A DNA stretch of 49,168 bases, from NCBI GenBank assembly GCA_944323575.1, contig CALUTB010000010.1, positions 1 to 49,168 of the forward strand, read 5' to 3'. The notes beneath the pieces were generated by a model. It was not told the origin of the DNA, did no database searches, and was given only the letters and a program-made list of their open reading frames with translations. Position numbers and translations under genes: made by a program. Each line of letters starts with the position of its first letter. Within the stretch, counting starts at the first letter, position 1. Below, in pieces: positions 24,443-32,860 of the stretch. This DNA comes from an uncultured Mailhella sp. GTDB lineage: Bacteria; Desulfobacterota; Desulfovibrionia; Desulfovibrionales; Desulfovibrionaceae.

Positions 24443-25126
24443 CTACCTGTCGCCGCCGCGGGAACGGTGCACGTTGACTTCACGCTGGACGCGGTTCAGG
24501 AAGATGCCGGCGAAGTTGATGAGTCTCGTTTCGATGCTGTCCAGCTTGCCGAGGAACATATTGTAGGCGATGGTGGCGGGCACGGCCACGCCGAGGCCGA
24601 TGGCCGTGGCGATGAGGGCTTCGGAAATGCCGGGGGCCACGGTGGCGAGAGAGGCGGTTTTCATCTGTCCGATGGCGTGGAAGGACGTCATGATGCCCCA
24701 GACCGTGCCGAACAGACCGATGAAGGGAGCGGTGTTGGCGGCCGTGGCGAGGATGGAGAGATGCTTGTGCAGCCGGTCGATTTCAAGCCCCACGCCCTGA
24801 TTGAGGGCACGACGCACGGTTTCGACCACGACCTGTTCATCGGCGCCGGCTTCCTTGCCGTCGTTGAATTCGCGCACGCCGTGCTGGGCGACGGCATAGA
24901 GCGGCGAGGAGGGGTCGCCTCCGAGGCTCTGAACGGCCTGACGCAGATCGGCGGCGTCGGTGAAGCGGGAGATGCCGGCGGAGGCCTTGCGCTCGGCGGC
25001 GGAAAGCGTGATGATTTTGCCTATGATGACGGTCCAGCTGAGGATGGACAGCGCCACGAGGATGACCATGATGAGCTGGGCAACGAGACTTGCGCTGGCA
25101 AAGACGGAAAAAATGTTGTAATCCAT
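24443..25126 (-). CDS. tolQ: TolQ/ExbB proton channel protein
   Basis: Three-helix inner-membrane protein that forms the proton channel with TolR. The 227-residue protein has a first hydrophobic helix (about 12-38) and two more in the MotA/TolQ/ExbB block: APFIGLFGTVWGIMTSFHAIG and ISEALIATAIGLGVAVPATIAYN. GGAG precedes MDYNIFSVF; a 32-codon upstream extension lacks similarity. It heads a five-gene minus-strand operon (tolQ, tolR, tolA, tandem TonB_C gene, MscS channel). tolB and pal, usually next to tolA in proteobacteria, are not here. Confidence 0.94.
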   Translation of the reverse strand: MDYNIFSVFASASLVAQLIMVILVALSILSWTVIIGKIITLSAAERKASAGISRFTDAADLRQAVQSLGGDPSSPLYAVAQHGVREFNDGKEAGADEQVVVETVRRALNQGVGLEIDRLHKHLSILATAANTAPFIGLFGTVWGIMTSFHAIGQMKTASLATVAPGISEALIATAIGLGVAVPATIAYNMFLGKLDSIETRLINFAGIFLNRVQREVNVHRSRGGDR

Positions 25127-25193
25127 GAGTGCTCCGAAAATATCCTGTGGATTGTCGGCGCATGATGCTGCCGACGCGGGATGGTCCGCTCTG

Positions 25194-25222
25194 TTCATAT
25201 GCTTGAGCGGCGCCGGATGCAA
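25194..25222 (-). promoter_or_regulatory. Possible promoter of the tolQ operon
   Basis: On the minus strand TTGCAT (25217-25222) is 17 bp from TATGAA (25194-25199), about 70 bp before the tolQ start. The hexamers match the consensus only moderately. Confidence 0.35.
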
Positions 25223-25254
25223 CGAAAAATCCGCGCCTCCCGCGGGCGGAGGGC

Positions 25255-25284
25255 GTGACAGAGTGCCGGCTTTTGCGCTAGAAT
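25255..25284 (+). promoter_or_regulatory. Sigma-70-type promoter for the TolC-like gene
   Basis: GTGACA (25255-25260) is 18 bp from TAGAAT (25279-25284), each matching five of six consensus bases. The leader to the ATG is about 20 nt. Confidence 0.65.
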
Positions 25285-25311
25285 CCGGGCCAATTCCTCA
25301 AGGAGATGTCC

Positions 25312-26658
25312 ATGTCCTGGCGTTCTGTATGTTGCGCGGCTCTTGTCTGTATACTGTTTTTGCCTCCGTCCGTCAAAGCCGGAGAGAGGGAATATTCCAT
25401 GGAAAGCGCCGTGATGAGGGCGCTTGAGAAGAATCCCGATCTGGAAAGCGCCGGTTTTTCGGTGCAGGCGGCGGAATCGGCGCGCAAGGCGGCTCGCAGT
25501 TCCTTCGGACCCGAACTCGGAGTGAACTACAGTTATTCCCGCTACAGCAAGGAACGGTCCTCGCGTTCCGAGAAGAATGCGACCACCATGACGGTACAGG
25601 CATCCCAGCCGCTGTTCACGGGATTCAATCTGCTGAACACCTATCAGAAGGCCGCCCTTGAGGTGGATCTGCAGAAGCTTGAGCTGGAATCCCAGCGCCT
25701 GACCGTGACCGCCAACGTGCAGGAAGCGTTCATTTCCTATCTGGAGGCGCTGGAGTGCATCCGCAGCACGCAGCGTTCCCTCGAGAGATCACGGGCGCAG
25801 CTCGACATGGCGAAAACGGCCTGGAACATCGGTCTGCGTCCGCGGCTCGACGTGCTGCAGGCGGAAACCGATCTTGCGCAGACCGAAGCGCTTCTCATCA
25901 GCTACGAGAACGACCGCGACGTATGGCTGACCAGACTCAATACCCTGCTTCATCTTCCGCCTTACGCCCGTACTACATTTTCCTGCGATCTCGACGTGCA
26001 GCCCTTCCGGCGGACGCTGGAAGCCTGTCTCGGTCAGGCCTTGGAACACCGGCCGGATCTGCTCATGGCCAAAAAGTCGGTGGAGATAGCCCTCAAGGAT
26101 CTCGGCATCACGCAGAGCCTGTTCTGGCCGCAGCTTTCGGCCATCGTCGGCTGGTCCACCACGGGCAGTCATCTCGACGCGGCAGGCAGCCGCTACAGCC
26201 GGAAGGACTATTCGTACGGGGAAATCGGACTCTCCCTTGACTGGACGCTGTTTTCCAGCGGCCGCCGCGTGTTTCTCACCCGGCAGGCACGGCAGCAGAT
26301 TTCCGCGCTTGAGTCGGCCGTGCGTTCCTCGGTGAACAATTGCGCCTACGCCGTGCGGTCGGGGCTGCTTTCCACGCAGGACGCCTATCGCGCGGTCAAG
26401 GTTTCCCAGCGGGCCGTGGCCAGCGCCCGGGAATCCTATGCCGACGCGAAGATGCGCTATGAGCTGCAGTCCGGATCCTATCTCGATCTGCTCGTCGCGC
26501 AGTCGGCACTCTCCGACGCGGAACTTGCGGAAATTTCCAATCGCGCCGACTGCCTCATCGCTCTGGCACATCTTTACGAGACCATGGGGGAGCTGCGCCC
26601 CGATCTGTCGGAACCCTCCTTTGCGAATGCGTCTGCGGAGAAGAGCGGTCGCTCCTGA
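25312..26658 (+). CDS. TolC-like outer-membrane efflux protein
   Basis: Outer-membrane channel for type I secretion or drug export. The 448-residue precursor has a signal peptide (MSWRSVCCAALVCILFLPPSVKAG, cleaved near residue 23). Two related halves of the OEP family follow: EYSMESAVMRALEKNPDLESAG, QPLFTGFNLLNTYQKAALEVDL and LDVLQAETDLAQTEALLISY in the first, HRPDLLMAKKSVEIALKDLG, LSLDWTLFSSGRR and YLDLLVAQSALSDAELA in the second. AAGGAG lies 6 nt before this ATG; another ATG two codons upstream abuts the Shine-Dalgarno and is less likely. No membrane-fusion or pump gene is adjacent; it is divergent from tolQ. Confidence 0.9.
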   Translation: MSWRSVCCAALVCILFLPPSVKAGEREYSMESAVMRALEKNPDLESAGFSVQAAESARKAARSSFGPELGVNYSYSRYSKERSSRSEKNATTMTVQASQPLFTGFNLLNTYQKAALEVDLQKLELESQRLTVTANVQEAFISYLEALECIRSTQRSLERSRAQLDMAKTAWNIGLRPRLDVLQAETDLAQTEALLISYENDRDVWLTRLNTLLHLPPYARTTFSCDLDVQPFRRTLEACLGQALEHRPDLLMAKKSVEIALKDLGITQSLFWPQLSAIVGWSTTGSHLDAAGSRYSRKDYSYGEIGLSLDWTLFSSGRRVFLTRQARQQISALESAVRSSVNNCAYAVRSGLLSTQDAYRAVKVSQRAVASARESYADAKMRYELQSGSYLDLLVAQSALSDAELAEISNRADCLIALAHLYETMGELRPDLSEPSFANASAEKSGRS

Positions 26659-26674
26659 TTCTTCGGCATTGTCC

Positions 26675-26712
26675 TGAAAAGGGCGGCACGACGCGTCGTG
26701 CCGCCCTTTTCA
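26675..26712. terminator. 38-bp perfect palindrome between convergent genes
   Basis: The half-site TGAAAAGGGCGGCACGACG is followed directly by its exact reverse complement with no spacer base, so the RNA folds into a long hairpin. A4 and T4 sit inside the arm ends. It starts 16 nt after the TolC-like gene and should terminate in both directions. Confidence 0.8.
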
Positions 26713-26862
26713 TCTTCGTATGCTTCCCTTTTGCTCCAGCCGCGGAATAAACGTCGTGCTCCGGCGGACATCGTTTCGACGCCGCACCGCTTTTGGATGC
26801 GAAGGAAAGAGCCGCCGCCTTCATGGAAGACGACGGCCCGTCATGCGTTTTTTGCAGAGTTT

Positions 26863-27258
26863 CTACAGCGCGGCCCTGTAGGCGTCGGCAGAAAGAAGAG
26901 CGTCTGCGGCGTCCGGGGCTTCGGGCTTCACCCGGATGAGCCAGCCCTTTTCGTAGCAGGAGGCGTTGAGCAGCGTGGGAGTGCCGTCGAGTTCGCCGTT
27001 GACGGCGGTCACTTCACCGGCCACGGGCATGAACAGCTTGTTCACGGACTTGATGGATTCCACTTCGCCGAATTCGTCACCCGCGCCGAAGCTGTCGCCT
27101 TCGGAAGGAAGATCGACATAGACCACTTCGCCGAGCTGATCCTGAGCGTAGTCGCTCACGCCGACGACGAGTTCATCGCCGTCTTTGCGGACCCAGATGT
27201 GTTCGTCGGTGTACTTGATGTCGGAAGGAAGATTAAGTTCCGCAACGGTCTTGCTCAT
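26863..27258 (-). CDS. gcvH: Glycine cleavage system H protein
   Basis: Lipoyl carrier that moves the methylamine group between the P, T and L proteins of glycine cleavage. The 131-residue protein has the full H fold: KYTDEHIWVRKDGDELVVGV, DYAQDQLGEVVYVDLP and the lipoylation site GEVESIKSVNKLFMPVAGEV, with Lys70 as the lipoate carrier. It lies 123 nt after lpdA. Genes for the P and T proteins are not in this window, so the complete system cannot be concluded; H protein also serves in lipoate transfer. Confidence 0.96.
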   Translation of the reverse strand: MSKTVAELNLPSDIKYTDEHIWVRKDGDELVVGVSDYAQDQLGEVVYVDLPSEGDSFGAGDEFGEVESIKSVNKLFMPVAGEVTAVNGELDGTPTLLNASCYEKGWLIRVKPEAPDAADALLSADAYRAAL

Positions 27259-27381
27259 GGGAATGCTCCTTGGATTGAGGGCGTGCGCCCCGGATATGGG
27301 AAGACGGCCGTGCCGTTCGAAACATTGTACGACTGTCGACGGAATATGTCCATAGCGGAGAGCGCTCCCCGTCCGCGGACG

Positions 27382-28806
27382 TCATTCGGTCATGCCTGCC
27401 GCAGCTTCCATGACGCCTTCGGCAAGCGTGGGGTGGGCATGGATGGTGCGGGCGATGTCGGAGACGGTGGCGCCCATGTGCAGGGCGAGCGCGCATTCGG
27501 CGATGAGGTCGGTGGCGTGCGCGCCGGCAAGATGCGCACCGAGCAGTTTGCCGCAGTTTCTGTCCGCCACGAGCTTGAACACGCCGGGCAGTTCACCCAT
27601 GGCCTGAGCCTTGCCGAGTTCGCGGAACTGGAATGTAGAGGTGCTCACGTCAAAGCCCTGTGCTCTGGCCTGCGCTTCGGTAAGGCCCACGTCGCCGATT
27701 TCCGGAGAGCTGAAGATGCCGGAGGGAACCACGGCATAGTCGGGTTTTTCCTGCGCGCCGAAGATATTGGCCACGGCCGCATGGGCTTCGGCGGAAGCCA
27801 TGTGCGCGAGCATGATGCGGGTCGGCCCGAGGATGTCGCCGATGGCGTACACGCCGGGAACGGAGGTTTCAAGATGGTCGTCGACCGTGATGTAGCCGCG
27901 CTTGTCCGTGGCGATGCCGGCTTCGGCAAGACCGAGTCCGTCGCTGTTGGCCGCACGGCCGATGGTCATGAACAGGCAGTCGGCCTCCAGAGTGACGGGC
28001 TTTTTGGCGGAGGCGGGTACGAGTTCGGGCGCGAGAAAGGGCGAGGGACCGAGTTCGGCGAACACTCTGCCGTCTTCCACTCTGGTGCTGTTCACGGTGC
28101 GGGCGAGTTCGACCTTGATGCCCTTTTTCTTGGCTTCGCGCAGCAGAAGCTTGCTCATTTCCTCATCTACGGACGGGATCGGCAGCAGACGGTTCTGACC
28201 TTCCACGATGGTGACTTCGCTGCCGAAGGTGCGGAAGATGAAGGCCAGTTCCGTGCCGACCACGCCGCCGCCCACGATGACGAGACGGGCGGGCACGTGA
28301 TCGAGTTCCAGAGCCTCGTCGCTGGAGAGAATGTGCGTGCCGTCCACGGGCAGGGAAGGCAGGTTCAGCACGCTGGAGCCTGTGGCGATGATGACCCGGT
28401 CGCCCTCGATGTCCTGCACCGAACCGTCGGGCATGGAGACCTTCACGAGACCGGCGTTCATCACCTGTCCGCGTCCCATGACGACCCTGACGCCGAGCTT
28501 CGCACAGGACTTTTCAAGGCCGCCGCGCAGTGTCTCGGAGACCTTGCGCTTTCTTGCGATGACGGCAGGCATGTCCACGACGGGATCGCCCGCGCCGGCA
28601 ATGCCGAATTCCGCGGCGCGCCGCACGGTTTCCAGTGCTTCCGCGGAGGATTTCAGGGTCTTGGTGGGAATGCATCCGCAGTTCAGACACGTGCCGCCCA
28701 GCCACCGGGATTCCACGAGAGTGACTTCCGCGCCGCGTTTTGCGGCATCAAAGGCGGCGGTGTAGCCGCCGGGACCTGCTCCGATGACAGTGATTCTGAG
28801 AGTCAT
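27382..28806 (-). CDS. lpdA: Dihydrolipoyl dehydrogenase
   Basis: FAD enzyme that reoxidises dihydrolipoyl groups with NAD+; here probably the L protein for the adjacent gcvH. The 474-residue protein has an N-terminal FAD site VIGAGPGGYTAA, the redox disulfide in GGTCLNCGCIPTK (Cys40 and Cys45, with an extra Cys43 where Val is usual), an NAD-binding VVGGGVVGTELAFIF, YAIGDILGPTRIMLAHMASAE, and the C-terminal HAHPTLAEGVMEAA with the catalytic His. AGGA precedes MTLRITVIG; a 60-codon upstream extension is rejected. Confidence 0.96.
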   Translation of the reverse strand: MTLRITVIGAGPGGYTAAFDAAKRGAEVTLVESRWLGGTCLNCGCIPTKTLKSSAEALETVRRAAEFGIAGAGDPVVDMPAVIARKRKVSETLRGGLEKSCAKLGVRVVMGRGQVMNAGLVKVSMPDGSVQDIEGDRVIIATGSSVLNLPSLPVDGTHILSSDEALELDHVPARLVIVGGGVVGTELAFIFRTFGSEVTIVEGQNRLLPIPSVDEEMSKLLLREAKKKGIKVELARTVNSTRVEDGRVFAELGPSPFLAPELVPASAKKPVTLEADCLFMTIGRAANSDGLGLAEAGIATDKRGYITVDDHLETSVPGVYAIGDILGPTRIMLAHMASAEAHAAVANIFGAQEKPDYAVVPSGIFSSPEIGDVGLTEAQARAQGFDVSTSTFQFRELGKAQAMGELPGVFKLVADRNCGKLLGAHLAGAHATDLIAECALALHMGATVSDIARTIHAHPTLAEGVMEAAAGMTE

Positions 28807-28982
28807 TGGTATCCTGCCTTGAATGATGAGGATGATGGGAGGCATGTTTCGGGGAACATACCCGGAGCCGCAGGCATTCCCGTGGGGCGGAAGGACCGGA
28901 GCGTTTCCGGAGGATGCGCCCTGGCGCTTTGCGCCCGGACGCCCGTGAGGCGGTCCGGGAAGCAGACTTCCGCAGCGGCGGA

Positions 28983-29813
28983 TCACTCGCCCTTGAGGAT
29001 GTCCGTCTTGGGTAGAGCGGCGCGCACCTTGGAACGGTACGGCAGCAGATTGGAAAGAGGTTCGATGCCCCCGGCCTGTTCGGTCGTGGCCTGAATGCCG
29101 AAGGGAAGCATCATGTCTCCGCAGGCTTCGGCCACCATTCTGCCGGCCAGAGCCGCGTCGGCGGGTGAAAGCCAGGTGAGGGTGCCGTCGGCCTGGGGAA
29201 TGGGTTCGAGATACAGACGGATGACGTTGTCCTTGAAGGTCCGCACAAGTGCGATGCTCTTGCCGAGATCGGCGGCGGAGGGAGCTTCTCCTCCCACAGC
29301 CGCGGGATAGACGGAGGCCGGACCGGGAATGTTCAGACGGATGCGGGTCAGACAGCCGGTGTTGATGAGTCTCTCCAGAAGGTCGGGATTGCGGCCGTCG
29401 CTGTCGAGAACCACCTGCAGACCGCCTTTGGCCAGAGCCGTGACGAGTTCCACGAAATGATCTTCCTCCCCGGCGGGAACCTTCGAGACGTTCAGACCGG
29501 AGATCCAGCCGTGCAGCATCTTGCTTTCTGTCACTGCGCCGGCGTCGCCGAGAGCTTTGCCCGATAGAAGATAGGCAATGATGACGCCCGTTCCCTGCAG
29601 CACCACGTCGCCGTCGTCGTCATGGAACATGGGAAATTCCACGCCGGTTTCGTTGCGGTGCAGAAACTTGCGGTTCGCGCGGTAGAAGCCGTTCACGACG
29701 TCCTTGTCCGCTTCGAGGTCGTAGCTGCCGTAGGCGATGCCTTTAGCGTCCATGAATTCATGCGTGATGCGGCAGCGTATGCAGTTGGGAGCCTTGTAGA
29801 GAGTGATGGCCAT
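28983..29813 (-). CDS. Glutaredoxin-domain protein with unrecognised C-terminal domain
   Basis: The first 85 residues look like a glutaredoxin: LYKAPNCIRCRITHEFMDAKG with a CxxC pair (Cys11, Cys14), then GVEFPMFHDDDGDVVLQGTGVIIAYLLSG. The remaining 190 residues contain SKMLHGWISGLNVSKVPAG, LVTALAKGGLQVVLDSDGRN and LNIPGPASVYPAAVGGE. I do not recognise this part with certainty. It vaguely recalls the second half of a radical-SAM barrel but has no CxxxCxxC cluster motif. It is the first gene behind a strong promoter and precedes lpdA (176-nt gap) and gcvH, so a thiol-redox role near lipoyl metabolism is an inference. GGAG precedes the start. Confidence 0.65.
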   Translation of the reverse strand: MAITLYKAPNCIRCRITHEFMDAKGIAYGSYDLEADKDVVNGFYRANRKFLHRNETGVEFPMFHDDDGDVVLQGTGVIIAYLLSGKALGDAGAVTESKMLHGWISGLNVSKVPAGEEDHFVELVTALAKGGLQVVLDSDGRNPDLLERLINTGCLTRIRLNIPGPASVYPAAVGGEAPSAADLGKSIALVRTFKDNVIRLYLEPIPQADGTLTWLSPADAALAGRMVAEACGDMMLPFGIQATTEQAGGIEPLSNLLPYRSKVRAALPKTDILKGE

Positions 29814-29969
29814 GTCGGAACTCCATGACGACGGTTAGAACATTCTGCGCATTCTGGATTCGGCCGGATGTCGTCCGGCAATGACAGATAGTCCGCGCGG
29901 TATTTCATCAGAAAGCGGAGGGAATGGCAACGGGACGTCCGTTGTTCTTCCGGTGTCCGTTGAAAATAA

Positions 29970-29991
29970 ATATTCAATAGATATTCATTCT
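29970..29991. promoter_or_regulatory. Direct repeats over the transcription start of the glutaredoxin-lpdA-gcvH operon
   Basis: Two 11-bp units, ATATTCAATAG and ATATTCATTCT, lie head to tail with a period of one helical turn. They cover the predicted start site and most of the -10 box. They could be a repressor site, for example for the divergent TetR-type regulator, but this is unproven. Confidence 0.4.
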
Positions 29992-30015
29992 AGTGAAATA
30001 CACGAAGCGTGTCAA
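29987..30015 (-). promoter_or_regulatory. Strong sigma-70-type promoter of the glutaredoxin-lpdA-gcvH operon
   Basis: On the minus strand a consensus TTGACA (30010-30015) is 17 bp from TAGAAT (29987-29992). Transcription would start near 29980, leaving a leader of about 165 nt in which I see no known riboswitch. Confidence 0.78.
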
Positions 30016-30318
30016 GAATCCGCGGAGGAAAAGCAGCGGGAAACGCAGGGAACGGCGGAGAGACGAAGCGTGCGGCGGCAAAGACGAGGACATTGTCCGC
30101 GGGACGGAAAAGCCCCGGACGATACGGCCGGAACAAAGAACGCGTTCAGATTGCTCGTCTCCGGCGGAAGGCTGAGTAAAGGGACGAGCTTCAGGAAACG
30201 CCGGGGGCCGTATCCTCTCTTGACTGCGAAGCAGAGGTTTTGGCATTGATTATCGGAAATTGTTGGGATAGGCTTACGATAACTTAAAAAATCCCATTCA
30301 ATGTTGAGGAATCATGTC
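30016..30318. other. Intergenic region between divergent glutaredoxin operon and TetR gene
   Basis: No supported gene. The right part becomes AT-rich and contains an inverted repeat TTATCG-N-CGATAA close to the regulator start (within about 30250-30292), which may be an autoregulatory site. I could not assign a clear promoter to the regulator. Confidence 0.45.
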
Positions 30319-31128
30319 ATGGCGAAAAAAGCCGTCGAAGGCGCTGCGGCCCCTGTCAGGAAAACGAGAGCTTACCATTCTCCCCGGCGGAAGGAGCAGG
30401 CGCATGTAACGAAGTCGCGCATCGTGGCGGCGGCCATGCATCTCATGAAGGAAAAGGGATACGCCGACATGACTCTGGAAGCCATAGCCCGTGAGGCGGG
30501 CGTCGCACCGCAGACGGTGTACGCCGTGTGCGGATCGAAGAAGGGCGTGCTGGCGGCCATTCTCGAAACTACAGTGGAGGCCAAGAAATACGACAAGCTC
30601 CGCGATTCCATACCGCATATCATGACCGGCAAGGAAAGAGTGCGGGAGATAGGTCATTTCATGTCCGTGCTCATGGAGGACGCCATGCCGGTGTTCGACA
30701 TCGTGCGGGGCATGAGCGTGCTTTCTCCGGAATTTGCCGAGCAGGAATATGATCAGAGCATGATGCTGCTGGAAAAGTGCCGCAAGTCCGTACACAAGAT
30801 GGCCGAGGACGGCATGCTGCGTCCCGGACTTTCCGAGGAGCGTGCGGCGGAGCTGTACTGGAGCATCAGCACGCCCGGCATCCATCGCCGCCTGACCAAG
30901 ATGCTCAACTGGTCCGCCGAGGAGTATGCGGCCTGGGTTTCCTATCTCATCGGAGTCTCGCTGCTGGACTGGGATTCTCCCATGCCCTTTCTTAATGAAG
31001 GGCCCCGGAAAAGCGGTCTGGCCTCTCTGAAGAGAAAAGCGGAAAAGTCCGAAGAGGACGATGCTCAAAAAGTGCAGGAAGATCGAACGGCTGTCGAAAA
31101 ATTTTCGTCCGGGGACGAAACGTTGTGA
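30319..31128 (+). CDS. TetR-family transcriptional regulator
   Basis: DNA-binding repressor type protein of 269 residues. After a basic N-terminal tail, the helix-turn-helix domain is clear (about 35-80): [40 protein letters not shown]. The C-terminal ligand domain is not similar to a named member, and the last 30 residues are charged and probably disordered. GAGGA lies 8 nt before this ATG; an in-frame ATG six codons earlier has no Shine-Dalgarno. It precedes a MATE exporter by 242 nt in the same direction and is divergent from the glutaredoxin operon, so it may control either or both. Confidence 0.9.
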   Translation: MAKKAVEGAAAPVRKTRAYHSPRRKEQAHVTKSRIVAAAMHLMKEKGYADMTLEAIAREAGVAPQTVYAVCGSKKGVLAAILETTVEAKKYDKLRDSIPHIMTGKERVREIGHFMSVLMEDAMPVFDIVRGMSVLSPEFAEQEYDQSMMLLEKCRKSVHKMAEDGMLRPGLSEERAAELYWSISTPGIHRRLTKMLNWSAEEYAAWVSYLIGVSLLDWDSPMPFLNEGPRKSGLASLKRKAEKSEEDDAQKVQEDRTAVEKFSSGDETL

Positions 31129-31370
31129 TCCGGGGGGAAAAGAAGAGACTTGCCTTTCCTTCCGGTCTTTGTGAATATACCCCCCTGCGTCGCTCCGTTG
31201 TCCAGTAGTTTGATGAGTCGGAACGGAGCCGACATCACAGTAGTCATCATTTCTGAATAATACGACCGTGTCATGCGGGAAGACGCCGTTCTGCCGGAAC
31301 GTTTCCGTTTCGGGAGCCGGGAAAGGCGTTCATCTCTGGCCGGAGTCGTGTCGGAATTTCGGGGGAAATC

Positions 31371-32780
31371 ATGAGTCAGAAAGATCAGAAAGCCAGTGAA
31401 ATGGGTACGAAGGACGTAGGTCTGCTTCTGATAGAGTATTCCATACCCGCCATTCTGGGTATGATCGTCGTCGCCCTCAACCAGATCATCTCAAGCATCT
31501 TCATCGGTCACGGCGTAGGTCCCCTCGCGCTGGCCGCCATGGCCGTCACGTTTCCGCTGGTCAACCTGCTGATGGCCTTCTGTCAGCTTGTGGGCGTGGG
31601 CTGCGCCGCGCTGTGCTCCATCGAGCTTGGTCGCAAGGACATGGAAAAGGCCCGCAGCATGCTGGGTCATTCCGTCATGCTGGAAGTGCTGTTCGGCGTT
31701 TTGTTCGGACTTGTCTTTTGGTTCTATCTCGATCCGCTGCTTTCCTTCTTCGGCGCAAGCGGAGAGACGCTGCGTCATGCCCATGAGTTCATGCTGCCTC
31801 TGGTGGTGCTTTCGCCTCTGGGCTTTCTCATGCTCGGCTTCAACTACCTCGCCAGAGCCACGGGGTATCCCAAGACGGCCATGATCACGGCCCTGCTTTC
31901 CTCCGTGGGCATCGTCATCTTTTCGCCCATCTTCATTTTCTGGTTGGATTGGGGCATGTACGGCGCGGCATGGGCGCAGATCGCCGGTCAGTTCATGTCC
32001 GTCGTGTGGCTGGTCATCCACTTCATGCGCAAAAGCTCCCTCATCCACTTCCAGAAGGACATCTGGAAGCTGAAGATGGAGGCCATCCGCAAGATCGTGG
32101 CCATCGGCATGGCGCCCTTCCTCATCAACTTCTGCGGCTGCATCGTGGTCGTCATCATCAACCGCGCCCTGCAGGAGCACGGCGGCGATCTGGCCATCGG
32201 CGCCTTCGGCATCACGAATCGTCTGCTCATGCTCTTTGCCATGAGCGTCATCGGTCTCGGTCAGGGAATGCAGCCCATCATCGGCTTCAACTTCGGCGCC
32301 AAGAGGCCTGACCGTGTGCGTCTGGCCCTGAAGTACGGCATCATGAGCGCCACGGGCATCACCCTCGCCGGTATGCTGGGGGCCTGGTTCTTCCCTGAAT
32401 TTCTGGTACGCATCTTCACCGATCACGGTCCGCTCGTCGACGTGGCCTCCAATGCCTTGCGCATCACGGGCGGTCTGTTCGTCTTCGTCGGCGCGCAGAT
32501 CATCATAGGCACCTATTTCCAATCCATAGGCCAGGCCAAGATCGCAAGCATCGTCTCTTTGTGCCGTCAGATGATCTGCCTTGTGCCCGCCCTCTGCGTC
32601 ATGCCGCATTTCTTCGGTCTGCAGGGCGTGTGGCTGAGCATTCCGCTGTCCGACTTCACGGGCTTCGTCGTTGCCGCGCTCTTTCTGCGTTTTGCCCTCA
32701 AGGCTGAGGACAATACCTGCATCCAAGGCGATCCGGAGTGCAAGCCCGCGCCGAAGTTCTTCCAGCCCCGGAAATTCTAG
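31371..32780 (+). CDS. MATE-family efflux transporter
   Basis: Inner-membrane exporter of cationic drugs or metabolites driven by Na+ or H+. The 469-residue protein has 12 predicted helices in two MatE repeats: EYSIPAILGMIVVALNQIIS with IFIGHGVGPLALAAM starts the first and IGMAPFLINFCGCIVVVIIN the second, with GQGMQPIIGFNFGAKRPDRV as a further landmark. GGGGG precedes the start. The upstream TetR gene suggests substrate-induced expression. In the gap between them, GCTCCGTT (31192-31199) and AACGGAGC (31222-31229) form an inverted repeat that may be an operator or hairpin. Substrate unknown. Confidence 0.93.
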   Translation: MSQKDQKASEMGTKDVGLLLIEYSIPAILGMIVVALNQIISSIFIGHGVGPLALAAMAVTFPLVNLLMAFCQLVGVGCAALCSIELGRKDMEKARSMLGHSVMLEVLFGVLFGLVFWFYLDPLLSFFGASGETLRHAHEFMLPLVVLSPLGFLMLGFNYLARATGYPKTAMITALLSSVGIVIFSPIFIFWLDWGMYGAAWAQIAGQFMSVVWLVIHFMRKSSLIHFQKDIWKLKMEAIRKIVAIGMAPFLINFCGCIVVVIINRALQEHGGDLAIGAFGITNRLLMLFAMSVIGLGQGMQPIIGFNFGAKRPDRVRLALKYGIMSATGITLAGMLGAWFFPEFLVRIFTDHGPLVDVASNALRITGGLFVFVGAQIIIGTYFQSIGQAKIASIVSLCRQMICLVPALCVMPHFFGLQGVWLSIPLSDFTGFVVAALFLRFALKAEDNTCIQGDPECKPAPKFFQPRKF

Positions 32781-32798
32781 TCCGGGAGAGGCGACATG

Positions 32799-32830
32799 AA
32801 AAAAAGACGGGGCAATGCTCCGTCTTTTTT
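32799..32830. terminator. Bidirectional terminator between MATE and thiE
   Basis: The stem GACGGGGC/GCTCCGTC has an AAT loop and one G-T pair, with A7 on the left and T6 on the right. It serves the MATE gene on plus and thiE on minus. Confidence 0.93.
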
Positions 32831-32860
32831 CATGCGTGTTCCTCTTTCCGCTTCCGCACC

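Noticed and set aside
26698..29094. 798-codon plus-strand open frame opposite gcvH and lpdA
   Set aside because: Crosses two certain minus-strand genes and a 38-bp terminator palindrome; no start signal.
29693..29977. Leader peptide or separate small gene upstream of the glutaredoxin-domain gene
   Set aside because: No Shine-Dalgarno at its start, overlap with the glutaredoxin gene in another frame, and shadow-like composition at its end.
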